Below the pieces are notes generated by a model. The model did no database searches. It was not told the origin of the DNA and was given only the letters and a program-made list of their open reading frames with translations. Positions 28,246 to 36,348 of a DNA stretch of 64,000 nucleotides are shown here, piece after piece (position 1 is the stretch's first letter; every line of letters begins with the position of its first letter). The stretch comes from an uncultured Alteromonadaceae bacterium (GTDB lineage Bacteria; Pseudomonadota; Gammaproteobacteria; Enterobacterales; Alteromonadaceae): contig CAJXMO010000005.1 of NCBI GenBank assembly GCA_913056495.1, forward strand, positions 62,001 through 126,000, in the 5' to 3' direction. The position numbers and the translations under genes were made by a program.

Positions 28246-29187
28246 ATGTGGTTACAATTAAAAAATACAGTGCCTTTTATGAAATGGGGCAAGTTAGCAA
28301 TCGTATTTTCTGCTGCGATGATTATTGCTTCAATTGCGTCTCTTTCGATAAATGGCTTAAAGTTTGGTTTGGATTTTACCGGCGGTACTTTATTGGAAGT
28401 CGGTTATGAAAAAGCGGCCAACTTATCTGAAATCAGAACTGAGTTAGATCAAAACGGCTACTCGGATGCAGTTGTACAGCACTTTGGTAACAGCACTGAA
28501 GTGCTGATTCGTCTGGCTCCGAGAAATGATGTTAAAGCTGAAGATTTAAGTACTCAGGTACTGGCGCTGATATCAAATGACAAACTGGGTCAGGCCGAGA
28601 TGCGACGTATTGAGTTTGTTGGCCCGAGCGTGGGTGAAGAGCTCAAAGAGCAGGGCGGATTAGCGATGCTGGTCGCGCTTATCTGTATTCTGATATACGT
28701 TTCATTTCGTTTTGAGTGGCGTTTTGCGTTAGGTTCAGTATTGGCACTTGCGCACGATGTTATCATTACAATCGGCTTTTTCTCATTGTTAGGTATTGAG
28801 TTTGATTTGACCGTTCTTGCTGCTGTGCTAGCCGTCATAGGTTATTCACTGAATGATACGATTGTTGTATTTGACCGCATCCGTGAAAACTTTGTTAAAC
28901 AAAGACAAGGTGGCCCGGCAGAGATTATTGATTTGTCATTAACACAAACGTTAAGCCGTACAACAATTACCTCTGTGACAACTGTGCTTGTACTTTTAGC
29001 CTTATTCTTTAAAGGCGGGGCGTTAATTCATGGTTTTGCAACCGCACTTTTATTTGGTGTGGGTATAGGTACTTACTCTTCAATTTTCGTAGCCAGTGTA
29101 TTTGCGCTTAAATTGGGTATTAGCCGTGAAGATTTAATACCGACGGTTGTTGAAAAAGAAGGTGCCGATCAGGACCCTCTGATGTAA
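28246..29187 (+). CDS. secF: Protein translocase subunit SecF
   Basis: The partner of SecD in the SecDF-YajC complex. The ATG at 28246 (MWLQLKNTVPFMKWGK) lies 13 bp after the secD stop with AAGGC upstream; an earlier in-frame start would overlap secD by 68 bp and is not supported. The 313-residue product has six predicted helices, GLDFTGGTLLEV near 42, GPSVGEEL near 125 and the VIGYSLNDTIVVFDRIREN motif near 198. It ends at a strong terminator. Confidence 0.97.
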   Translation: MWLQLKNTVPFMKWGKLAIVFSAAMIIASIASLSINGLKFGLDFTGGTLLEVGYEKAANLSEIRTELDQNGYSDAVVQHFGNSTEVLIRLAPRNDVKAEDLSTQVLALISNDKLGQAEMRRIEFVGPSVGEELKEQGGLAMLVALICILIYVSFRFEWRFALGSVLALAHDVIITIGFFSLLGIEFDLTVLAAVLAVIGYSLNDTIVVFDRIRENFVKQRQGGPAEIIDLSLTQTLSRTTITSVTTVLVLLALFFKGGALIHGFATALLFGVGIGTYSSIFVASVFALKLGISREDLIPTVVEKEGADQDPLM

Positions 29188-29210
29188 ATTTGAATCAGTA
29201 GGTATCAAAT

Positions 29211-29238
29211 AAAAAAGAGAGCATTTGCTCTCTTTTTT
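29211..29238. terminator. Bidirectional intrinsic terminator after secF
   Basis: AAAAAAGAGAGC / GCTCTCTTTTTT with an ATTT loop, between secF and the convergent exporter gene. Confidence 0.93.
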
Positions 29239-29274
29239 GTTTTCAGCCTTTAATCCGCTATCCATTCAAACCAT

Positions 29275-30027
29275 TTATAATTGAGTTACTGCACGATAAA
29301 AAGTCAGTATAGCGAGTAAGATGAGTAGGTAGGCAAATCCTTTTTGTAATCTGCCTGGTTTAAATCGGCTTGCCAGTGACTGGCCCACATAACTGCCTAA
29401 TGTACCGATTAATACAAATACAATAATGACAGACCAGTTAAACTCGATAGCTTCGCGGTTGAATGTAATGGCATAACGCAAGAATGCGATTAAAGAGTTG
29501 GCTGATATTAAAATCAGGCTAGTTGCAACTGCTTGACGCATGGAAAGGTTTAATAAAAGAATTAAAGCCGGCACAATTAAAAATCCGCCACCTACACCAA
29601 CAAAACCAGTCATAAAGCCAATCAAAAAACCGATTAAAACAATTTTGTAGAGTTTAACGCTTGCTGGCGTACTCAGTTCTTTTTTGACCAGAGTATTTAT
29701 TCCGGAAATTAGCATTATCAGCGAAAATACAGTCAGTTGAATATAACCTTCAACATAACTACCAGCTAAAGCGCCCAAATAGCTGGAAAATAGACTTGGC
29801 AGCAAAAAGCCAGCTATATTTGCCCAGACAATTTTCTTCGTTCTGATATTACTCAAAGAACTGAGCAAGCTTATCCAGGCAACAATCAAAAGAGCGGTTG
29901 CTATGGCTTCTTTTTCATTCAAGCCAACACCATAAATCAGTGCCGGTACGGTCAGTATAGCACCACCAGAACCTAATAGACCTAAGCTTAAACCTATTAA
30001 AATTGCACAGAAGATCATTAAAATCAT
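29275..30027 (-). CDS. TauE/SafE-family sulfite/sulfur exporter
   Basis: A 250-residue inner-membrane protein of the TauE/SafE family (PF01925) with about seven hydrophobic helices. The repeated glycine-rich motifs LGSGGAILTVPALIYG near 18-33 and GVGGGFLIVPALILL near 145-159 are the family hallmark. Members export sulfite or sulfoacetate. It is divergent from the persulfide dioxygenase operon and probably removes the sulfite that such a dioxygenase makes. The shared intergenic region holds a palindromic operator. Confidence 0.92.
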   Translation of the reverse strand: MILMIFCAILIGLSLGLLGSGGAILTVPALIYGVGLNEKEAIATALLIVAWISLLSSLSNIRTKKIVWANIAGFLLPSLFSSYLGALAGSYVEGYIQLTVFSLIMLISGINTLVKKELSTPASVKLYKIVLIGFLIGFMTGFVGVGGGFLIVPALILLLNLSMRQAVATSLILISANSLIAFLRYAITFNREAIEFNWSVIIVFVLIGTLGSYVGQSLASRFKPGRLQKGFAYLLILLAILTFYRAVTQL

Positions 30028-30088
30028 AGTTTGTTATCACTTTTAAGTTATGGCCTTTTTACCTGGGGTAAATGGTCGAAGCTGAAAT

Positions 30089-30124
30089 ATATACTTTGTA
30101 TATCGTATATAAGTAATGTATAAT
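30089..30124 (+). promoter_or_regulatory. Promoter and candidate BigR-type operator of the persulfide operon
   Basis: TTGTAT (30096-30101), a 17-bp spacer and TATAAT (30119-30124) make a good sigma-70 promoter. The palindrome ATATAC-TTT-GTATAT (30089-30103) covers the -35 box, and a second GTATAT follows one base later. An AT-rich palindrome over the promoter is what is expected for a BigR/SqrR repressor, encoded at the end of this operon. A divergent promoter for the exporter (TTGCAT-N17-TACGAT on the minus strand) overlaps it. Confidence 0.65.
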
Positions 30125-30192
30125 ATGCAAATTATATATATCTAGTTTCAATTTGGTTATAAAGATAATCAATTCATTTTCGAGGGTTTGTC

Positions 30193-31086
30193 ATGAGTCA
30201 GCTCAGAGTTGAAGCTTTTTTTCAAAAAAGCACATCCACAATAAGCTATCTAATTTATGATTCAAAAACCAAACAGGCTGCCATCATAGATTCAGCTTTA
30301 GACTTTGATCAGGCATCAGGCCAGCTATCAACTGAGTTTGCAGATCAACAATTAGCTTTTATTAAAGGCAATCAACTGGTCCTTAAGTGGATATTTGAAA
30401 CTCATGCGCATGCGGATCATTTGTCTGCGGCTTACTATATTAAGCAACATGAATTTGTTGATAAATATAAGCCATTAATTGCTATCGGAGAAAATATTAA
30501 ATCGGTGCAGCAAACCTTCTCGGGTGTCTTTTCTTTGAGTCAGCAGGAGCTATCGGGTGAAGGGGTTGAATTTGACCGATTGTTAAAAGAGGGTCAGCAG
30601 CTAAAGTTAGGTGATTTAAATATAGATATTATGGAAACACCCGGGCATACGCCAGATGGGATCAGTTATTTAATTGATGGCCATATTTTTGTCGGTGATA
30701 CTTTATTTATGCCGGATGCTGGCACAGCCAGATGCGACTTCCCCGGTGGTAGTTCACAAGTTTTATTTTCCAGTATACAGAAAATTCATGCTTTGCCGGA
30801 TAAGACTAAAGTTTGGTTATGCCATGATTATCAGCCCAATGAACGTCAGTTAATGTATCAAACAACGGTAGGTGAAAGTAAGCAACACAATATTCATGTT
30901 AATCAGTTAATTGGTGAGTCTGAATTTATCGAAATGAGGACTGAACGCGATCAAACGCTCGCTGCGCCTAAATTGTTATATCCTTCACTTCAGGTCAATA
31001 TTAAGGCGGGTCAGTTGCCGCCGGCAGACAGATATGGCAAAGTATTTTTTAAATCACCGGTTCATATGAGCCGAAATTTTTCGTAA
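30193..31086 (+). CDS. MBL-fold persulfide dioxygenase (ETHE1/Blh-like)
   Basis: A 297-residue metallo-beta-lactamase-fold protein. The metal motif THAHADH lies near residues 71-77, with further ligands in ETPGHTPDG and the DTLFMPDAGTARCDFPGGS segment, which is typical of the ETHE1/Blh persulfide dioxygenases rather than of glyoxalase II. Such enzymes oxidise glutathione persulfide to sulfite. No rhodanese domain is attached. It heads an operon with two YeeE/YedE-type genes and a BigR-type repressor, the gene set described for sulfide stress in Xylella and Agrobacterium. Confidence 0.9.
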   Translation: MSQLRVEAFFQKSTSTISYLIYDSKTKQAAIIDSALDFDQASGQLSTEFADQQLAFIKGNQLVLKWIFETHAHADHLSAAYYIKQHEFVDKYKPLIAIGENIKSVQQTFSGVFSLSQQELSGEGVEFDRLLKEGQQLKLGDLNIDIMETPGHTPDGISYLIDGHIFVGDTLFMPDAGTARCDFPGGSSQVLFSSIQKIHALPDKTKVWLCHDYQPNERQLMYQTTVGESKQHNIHVNQLIGESEFIEMRTERDQTLAAPKLLYPSLQVNIKAGQLPPADRYGKVFFKSPVHMSRNFS

Positions 31087-31100
31087 GTTAAGGACGTTAA

Positions 31101-31532
31101 ATGACAGAATTTACCTTGTATGAGGCTTTGATTGGTGGCGCTTTAATATCAGTATCAGCGCTCATTTTACTCTTATTTAACGGGAAAATAGCGGGCATTT
31201 CCGGGATCTTCTTTACTGGCTTTTATGCGTTTCTTTCAAAAAACAATACTCAGGTTGAAAAGTGGTGGCGACTTGTATTTCTAGCTGGTTTGATAATGAG
31301 TCCACTTTTAGCTGGTCAGTTTGATGCGAATTTGCCTGAGCGTATAGATATAAGCTGGCCTGTTTTAATGATTGCAGGTTTTTTAGTTGGGGTTGGGACT
31401 CGTCTGGGATCAGGTTGTACAAGCGGCCATGGGATTTGCGGAATAGGGCGCTTATCTGCACGCTCAATCATAGCCACTTGCATATTTATGTTAACCGCAG
31501 TGCTCACCGTCTTTCTATTTAAACTCATTTAA
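31101..31532 (+). CDS. YeeE/YedE-family membrane protein, first half-size unit
   Basis: A 143-residue protein with about four membrane helices and the signature GTRLGSGCTSGHGICG near 100-115, diagnostic of the YeeE/YedE (DUF395) family, in which the cysteine takes part in thiosulfate or sulfur-species transport. It is half the size of the full-length YeeE transporter and is followed by a second half-size unit, so the two probably assemble as one transporter. It lies 14 bp after the dioxygenase gene. Confidence 0.9.
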   Translation: MTEFTLYEALIGGALISVSALILLLFNGKIAGISGIFFTGFYAFLSKNNTQVEKWWRLVFLAGLIMSPLLAGQFDANLPERIDISWPVLMIAGFLVGVGTRLGSGCTSGHGICGIGRLSARSIIATCIFMLTAVLTVFLFKLI

Positions 31533-31544
31533 TTAGGTACTTTA

Positions 31545-31991
31545 ATGAACAATGTTTTACAGCTGGTAGTTGCTCTAATGTCAGGTCTGATATTTGGAAC
31601 TGGCTTAATTGTCTCTCAGATGGCTAATCCGGACAAAGTGATAAATTTTTTAGATATTACTGGTTTTTGGGATCCTAGTTTAGCATTTGTCATGATGGCC
31701 GCGCTTGGCCTCTTTATTCCGGTTTATTATTTTTTCATTAAAAAACGGATTAAACCCGTGCTAGCCAAAACATTTAGTGCTAACAATACTTGTATTATAG
31801 ATAGTCCTTTGATTACAGGCGCAATTTTATTTGGCATCGGATGGGGGCTGGCTGGGATTTGTCCCGGGCCTGCAATCGTAAATTTAACCGGCGATTCACT
31901 CAAAGCTATCGCATTTATCCTTGCAATGTTTATCGGTATGGCTTCAACAAAATATGCTAATATATTGGTTTCAAGATTTAAAAGCCAATAA
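31545..31991 (+). CDS. YeeE/YedE-family membrane protein, second half-size unit
   Basis: A 148-residue protein with four or five hydrophobic segments. GWGLAGICPGPAIVNL near 105-120 is the second-half counterpart of the GSGCTSGHG signature and again contains the key cysteine; GLIVSQMANPDKVINFLDI near 20-38 is typical of the DUF6691-type partner. With the preceding gene it likely forms a two-subunit sulfur-compound channel. Spacing to the previous stop is 12 bp. Confidence 0.9.
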   Translation: MNNVLQLVVALMSGLIFGTGLIVSQMANPDKVINFLDITGFWDPSLAFVMMAALGLFIPVYYFFIKKRIKPVLAKTFSANNTCIIDSPLITGAILFGIGWGLAGICPGPAIVNLTGDSLKAIAFILAMFIGMASTKYANILVSRFKSQ

Positions 31992-32000
31992 CCATCGATT

Positions 32001-32336
32001 ATGAGCAGCCTAGAGTTTGATAATACAGTCGCCTTTAACCAGCTTGAAGAGAATGCAGCGCAGGCGGAAACTTTATTAAAAGCGTTAAGCAATAAGCATC
32101 GTTTAATGATTTTATGTCTGATTCAAAATAATGAAATGTCTGTTTCTGAGCTAAACGAAAAGATACCGATTTCACAGTCCAGTTTATCGCAGAACTTAGC
32201 TTGGTTAAGACGTGAAAATTTTGTTGCAACAAGGCGGGATGCGCAGACCATTTATTATCGTTTAAATGATAAAAACGTGACTAAGTTAATCGATACTTTG
32301 CATGGCATATTTTGTGAACCAGAATCTGGCAAATAA
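32001..32336 (+). CDS. ArsR-family persulfide-sensing repressor (BigR/SqrR type)
   Basis: A 111-residue winged-helix repressor. The recognition helix region SQSSLSQNLAWLRRENFV is of the ArsR type. Cysteines C39 (in LMILCLI) and C105 (in GIFCEPE) sit where BigR and SqrR have the pair that forms a di- or tetrasulfide on exposure to persulfide, which releases DNA. This makes a sulfide or persulfide sensor far more likely than a metal sensor. It is the last gene of the operon it probably controls. Confidence 0.88.
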   Translation: MSSLEFDNTVAFNQLEENAAQAETLLKALSNKHRLMILCLIQNNEMSVSELNEKIPISQSSLSQNLAWLRRENFVATRRDAQTIYYRLNDKNVTKLIDTLHGIFCEPESGK

Positions 32337-32352
32337 TGTTTGATTCTGGTTC
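32316..32352. terminator. Hairpin at the end of the persulfide operon
   Basis: A perfect 11-bp inverted repeat (GAACCAGAATC / GATTCTGGTTC) with a 15-base loop that contains the bigR-type stop codon. No U-tract follows, so it may be a terminator or only mRNA-end protection. Confidence 0.45.
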
Positions 32353-32392
32353 GCCTACTATTTTCCATCTGAGTGAAGAGAGCGTTCTGCGA

Positions 32393-34057
32393 TTAACTCA
32401 CCAGCAATTCTTTAGCACTTTCTAATGTATTGCTGGTAATTACATCTCCACCTAAGAGTCTGGCCAGTTCGTAAATACGTTCTTCATTTGATAATTGGAC
32501 CATTTGCGTGGTCGTGGATTGACCATCATTTTCTTTACTGACCTGCATTTGCTGATGTCCACATGCCGCAACCTGAGGTAAATGGGTTACACAGATAACC
32601 TGGGTAGATTCACCAATTTTTCTCAACATTTGACCAACAATGGCGGCCGTCGGGCCACTGATACCGACATCAACTTCATCAAAAATAAGGGTTGGAACAG
32701 AGCTTTTACTCGAGGTTAATACCTGTAGTGCCAAACTAATTCTGGATAGTTCACCACCTGAAGCCACTTTGTGCATTGCCTGTAGCGGTTGACCTGGATT
32801 GGCACTCACTAAAAATTCTATGTCGTCAGAGCCTGTTTTTGAAGGCTGTTCAGTTTGCTTGAGTTCAACTAAAAACTGGCCTTGTTTCATATTTAAGGTT
32901 TGCATGCTTGCTGTAATTTCAGCTGATAGTGTTTTAGCGGCTTGAATTCGGCTGTCCGTTAAGGTTTTAGCGGCAAGCCAGTAACGGGCTTCGGCTTGTT
33001 TAACTTCTGATTTTAATCGTTCATTTTCCTCATCAGATTGCTTTATCTGGCTGAGCTCTTCGGCCAGTTTTTGATGTTCCTGATAGAGGGTTTCTGCAGG
33101 CACTTTATGCTTTCGCGCCAGTTCCAGCGCAGTTGCCATACGCTCTTCAATGAGTTGAAGCCGTTCCGGATCGGGTTCCTGACTATCTATATAGTCGCGC
33201 AGTTCATAGCTGGCTTCTTTTAGCTGAATCCCTGCTTCATTCACCATTTGAATGATACTTTCAATGGAAGGATCAAATTTAGCCAGATCGCTGAGTTTAT
33301 TTTCAATAAACTGCACCATATCGAGAATGGTTTGCTCATCATTCTCAGAGAGTAGGCTGTAGCACTGTTGACTATCGGTGACTAATGAAACTGAATTAGA
33401 CAGCTTTTTATGTTCTTGTTCAATAGATTCAAATTCGCCCTCATTCAAATCAAATTCATCCAGCTCGTTTACCTGATACTCTAATAGCTGGTATCTGGCA
33501 TCACGATTTGCTTGTTCCTGTTCTAATTTTTTTAGTTCTTTTTTGAGCTTATTCCAGCCCTGATAAGCTAATGTGGTTTCTGCTAGTAAGTGTTTATGTT
33601 CAGCAAACTGGTCGAGTAAAGTGAGCTGATGATCGGCTTTTAATAAGAGCTGATGCGCATGTTGGCCATGAATATTAACCAGCAAGGGCGCAAGCGTTTT
33701 TAAAAGTTGTGCCGGCACCGGCGCTCCATTGATATAAGCACGGGAACGGCCTTCAGCCGTAATAACTCTTCGAATCATACAGTCGTTCTGATCCGGGTTT
33801 AACAGATCTTGTTCTTCTAACCAGTTGATTGCTTCCGGAATATTACTAACATTGAAGGTGGCACAGATTTCGGTTTTATCTGCATTGGGCCTAACCATAC
33901 TGGTTTCGGCGCGGCTACCTAAACATAAACTCAGAGCGTCAATAGAAATAGATTTACCGGCACCGGTTTCACCCGTAATTGTGGTCATGCCTGGGTTAAT
34001 TTCTATATCTAATCCATCAACAATTGCAAAATCTTTTACATATAACTGAGTTAACAT
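32393..34057 (-). CDS. recN: DNA repair protein RecN
   Basis: RecN is an SMC-like ATPase that acts in double-strand-break repair. The 554-residue protein has Walker A TGETGAGKS near 29-37, long coiled-coil segments (about 150-370), and the C-terminal signature ASGGELSRISLAL with Walker B TLIFDEVDVGISG. Length agrees with E. coli (553). A LexA-like box lies 54 bp upstream, consistent with SOS control known for recN. It is monocistronic and convergent with the persulfide operon. Confidence 0.97.
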   Translation of the reverse strand: MLTQLYVKDFAIVDGLDIEINPGMTTITGETGAGKSISIDALSLCLGSRAETSMVRPNADKTEICATFNVSNIPEAINWLEEQDLLNPDQNDCMIRRVITAEGRSRAYINGAPVPAQLLKTLAPLLVNIHGQHAHQLLLKADHQLTLLDQFAEHKHLLAETTLAYQGWNKLKKELKKLEQEQANRDARYQLLEYQVNELDEFDLNEGEFESIEQEHKKLSNSVSLVTDSQQCYSLLSENDEQTILDMVQFIENKLSDLAKFDPSIESIIQMVNEAGIQLKEASYELRDYIDSQEPDPERLQLIEERMATALELARKHKVPAETLYQEHQKLAEELSQIKQSDEENERLKSEVKQAEARYWLAAKTLTDSRIQAAKTLSAEITASMQTLNMKQGQFLVELKQTEQPSKTGSDDIEFLVSANPGQPLQAMHKVASGGELSRISLALQVLTSSKSSVPTLIFDEVDVGISGPTAAIVGQMLRKIGESTQVICVTHLPQVAACGHQQMQVSKENDGQSTTTQMVQLSNEERIYELARLLGGDVITSNTLESAKELLVS

Positions 34058-34110
34058 TTCCGTGCCTCCAACTAATAATGGCGATACTAATTCTACTGGT
34101 TAAAAATACA

Positions 34111-34126
34111 CTGTATAAAAATATAG
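34111..34126 (-). promoter_or_regulatory. Candidate LexA (SOS) box upstream of recN
   Basis: CTGTATAAAAATATAG matches the gammaproteobacterial LexA consensus CTGTATATATATACAG at 13 of 16 positions; the only half-site change is ATAG for ACAG. It is 54 bp upstream of the recN start. Confidence 0.6.
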
Positions 34127-34241
34127 TTGTATTTAAGCCTATAAAATTAACGACGTCAAGTTCTCAGTGTCTAAACAGAAAAAGGCAGGTAAGTCTATTG
34201 AGAAAGAATCAGGCACAGGCGTTTACCTGCACCAGGCGCTA

Positions 34242-34766
34242 TTAAGCTTGTTGTGCATACTCTTCGAGAATTTGAACACACCAGGTCTGAATTCGCTCAT
34301 CACTTAAATCAAATTGTTTTTCATCATCTAAGCTTAAGCCGACAAACTGGCTATTATCTTCCGTTAATGCTTTAGATGCATTAAATTGGTAACCCTGGTT
34401 TGGCCAGTAGCCAATGCGTTGGGTTTGATTATGAGATATCGCCTCATGTAGCATGCCTACCGCATCCTGAAACCAGTCACCATAATCTTCCTGATCACCC
34501 TGACCATAGATTGCAATGGTTTTACCATTTAAATCTAATCCGGCAACTTGATCCCAATGAGATTCCCAGTCTTCCTGCAGTTCGCCAAAATCCCAGGTTG
34601 AGATACCAAAAATGATAAAATCATACTGCAAACATTGCTCAATTGGCGTATCTTTAATATTAAAAATATCGACAATATCTTCGCCAATAAATTGTTGGAT
34701 TTTTTCTGCTGACATTTCTGTATAGCAAGTGGTTGAACCGTAAAATAAACCTATTTTCATTTTCAC
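34242..34766 (-). CDS. fldB: Flavodoxin FldB
   Basis: A 174-residue long-chain flavodoxin that carries electrons on FMN. The phosphate loop GSTTCYTEM (near 10-18), the FMN-contacting TWDFGELQEDW (near 56) and GQGDQEDYGDWF (near 90) are present. The exact wording, including GYWPNQGY and DLSDERIQTWC, resembles E. coli FldB rather than FldA. FldB lies next to xerD in E. coli; here an ogt gene separates them. Transcribed leftwards from the shared intergenic region. Confidence 0.93.
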   Translation of the reverse strand: MKMKIGLFYGSTTCYTEMSAEKIQQFIGEDIVDIFNIKDTPIEQCLQYDFIIFGISTWDFGELQEDWESHWDQVAGLDLNGKTIAIYGQGDQEDYGDWFQDAVGMLHEAISHNQTQRIGYWPNQGYQFNASKALTEDNSQFVGLSLDDEKQFDLSDERIQTWCVQILEEYAQQA

Positions 34767-34882
34767 AACCTAACGTTTAAAACTGCGGGTATTGTAACAA
34801 AAAAAGAATAAACTTGAGCAAAATTAAATGGATGAATTTATAGTCGGGCTGGAAAAATGGGAATAAGCCCGGGGAGAATACA

Positions 34883-35395
34883 ATGAAACCAATCGCACAA
34901 GCTTTAGTTGCAACACCAATTGGTAAAATCGCGATTTTTAATAATGATAAAGCTTTAACGCGTATCGACTTATATGCACAAAGTTTTCCTTATCAGGTTA
35001 GTGAACATAACGCGTTAACCGACAATATTGTTGAACAGTTGTTTGCGTATTTTGAGGGTAAACAATCTCAGTTTGATTTGCCACTTGCTTGTGAGGGGAC
35101 TGAGTTTCAGCAAAAAGTCTGGTCTCAACTTAGAGCCATTCCATACGGTGAGTGTTTAACCTATGGTGAGCTGGCTAAAAAAATTGAGTCGGGTGCGCGC
35201 GCAATCGGTGGGGCTTGTCGCCATAACCCAATTCCAATTGTCATCCCATGCCACCGTATTGTTGCGGCAAACGGGATTGGCGGATATTCTGGTCAATGGC
35301 GATTAGGCCAAAAAGTGGATACAAAACAGTGGTTAATTACACATGAAAAAAAATGGTATAAAACATCAGGTCGCCCGGCAGTTTCCGTTAATTGA
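34883..35395 (+). CDS. ogt: Methylated-DNA--protein-cysteine methyltransferase
   Basis: A 170-residue suicide repair protein that moves O6-methyl groups from guanine onto its own cysteine. The acceptor motif is IPCHRIVAANG, preceded by AIGGACRHNPIPIVI and followed by GGYSGQW. There is no N-terminal Ada regulatory domain, so it is of the Ogt type. Its 3' end overlaps the xerD start by 53 bp in a different frame. GGGGAGA lies about 8 bases before the ATG. Confidence 0.93.
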   Translation: MKPIAQALVATPIGKIAIFNNDKALTRIDLYAQSFPYQVSEHNALTDNIVEQLFAYFEGKQSQFDLPLACEGTEFQQKVWSQLRAIPYGECLTYGELAKKIESGARAIGGACRHNPIPIVIPCHRIVAANGIGGYSGQWRLGQKVDTKQWLITHEKKWYKTSGRPAVSVN

Positions 35396-36260
35396 TGATT
35401 TTATTCAGCATCTTTGGCTTGAAAAAGGGTTAAGTCAGAATACACAGTCAGCTTATCAGACTGATTTAAGCCAGTTTGCACAGCATTTATTGAATGAAAA
35501 TGTTTCTTTAGAGACAGCTCAGCCGGAACAGGTTAAAGGGTTTCTGGCAAACCTGAACGAAGCTAAAGTCAGTACTCGCAGTGTGGCTCGAAAATTAAGT
35601 AGCTTAAAAAAGTTTTATCAATTTCTTATTCTGGAAAAGCTTATCCAGCAAGATCCGACTCGCCTGATAGAAGCCCCGAAACGCGGTAAATATTTGCCTA
35701 AAGTTTTATCAGAGCAGGATGTAGAAGCCTTATTAGATGCGCCAAATTTAGAAGATTATCTGGAACTCAGAGATAAGGCTATGCTTGAGCTTTTGTATGC
35801 GACCGGGTTGAGAGTCACTGAATTAGTCAGTCTGCAGTACGAGCAGATCAATTTAAATCATGGTTTAGTCCGAGTGATAGGCAAGGGCAACAAAGAACGT
35901 TTAGTGCCGCTCGGAGAAGTTGCACTTGAATATATTCAGGCTTATTTGAAATTTTCGCGTCCTATGCTGAATACAGCGCAAAGTCCGGTATTATTTTTAA
36001 GTAAACGTGGCCAGCAAATGACAAGGCAAACCTTTTGGCACCGGATAAAAAGCTATGCCATTCGGGTTAATATCAGTAGTGACTTATCTCCGCATACGCT
36101 CAGACATGCCTTTGCTACTCATCTGGTGAATCATGGCGCGGATTTAAGAGTGGTTCAGAGTTTATTGGGGCACAGCGACTTATCAACGACTCAAATATAC
36201 ACTCATGTAGCAACTGAAAGATTGCAGCAATTGCATCAGAGCCACCATCCAAGAGCATAA
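35343..36260 (+). CDS. xerD: Site-specific tyrosine recombinase XerD
   Basis: XerD with XerC resolves chromosome dimers at dif. The 305-residue protein has the SAM-like N-terminal domain (LWLEKGLSQNTQSAY) and all catalytic residues: R in ATGLRVTEL, K in GKGNKERLVP, H and R in HTLRHAFATH, H in LLGHSDLSTT, and the tyrosine in IYTHV. The ending (TERLQQLHQSHHPRA) is nearly that of E. coli XerD. The ATG at 35343 lies inside ogt; no later start retains the N-terminal helix. Confidence 0.97.
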   Translation: MKKNGIKHQVARQFPLIDDFIQHLWLEKGLSQNTQSAYQTDLSQFAQHLLNENVSLETAQPEQVKGFLANLNEAKVSTRSVARKLSSLKKFYQFLILEKLIQQDPTRLIEAPKRGKYLPKVLSEQDVEALLDAPNLEDYLELRDKAMLELLYATGLRVTELVSLQYEQINLNHGLVRVIGKGNKERLVPLGEVALEYIQAYLKFSRPMLNTAQSPVLFLSKRGQQMTRQTFWHRIKSYAIRVNISSDLSPHTLRHAFATHLVNHGADLRVVQSLLGHSDLSTTQIYTHVATERLQQLHQSHHPRA

Positions 36261-36348
36261 ATTCGTTTTTCATTGTGTGATTTTGCGTGAATATTTTCAG
36301 CTTTCTGCTATGGTATTTTAAAACATATAAGAATGAGAAGTGAGTTTT

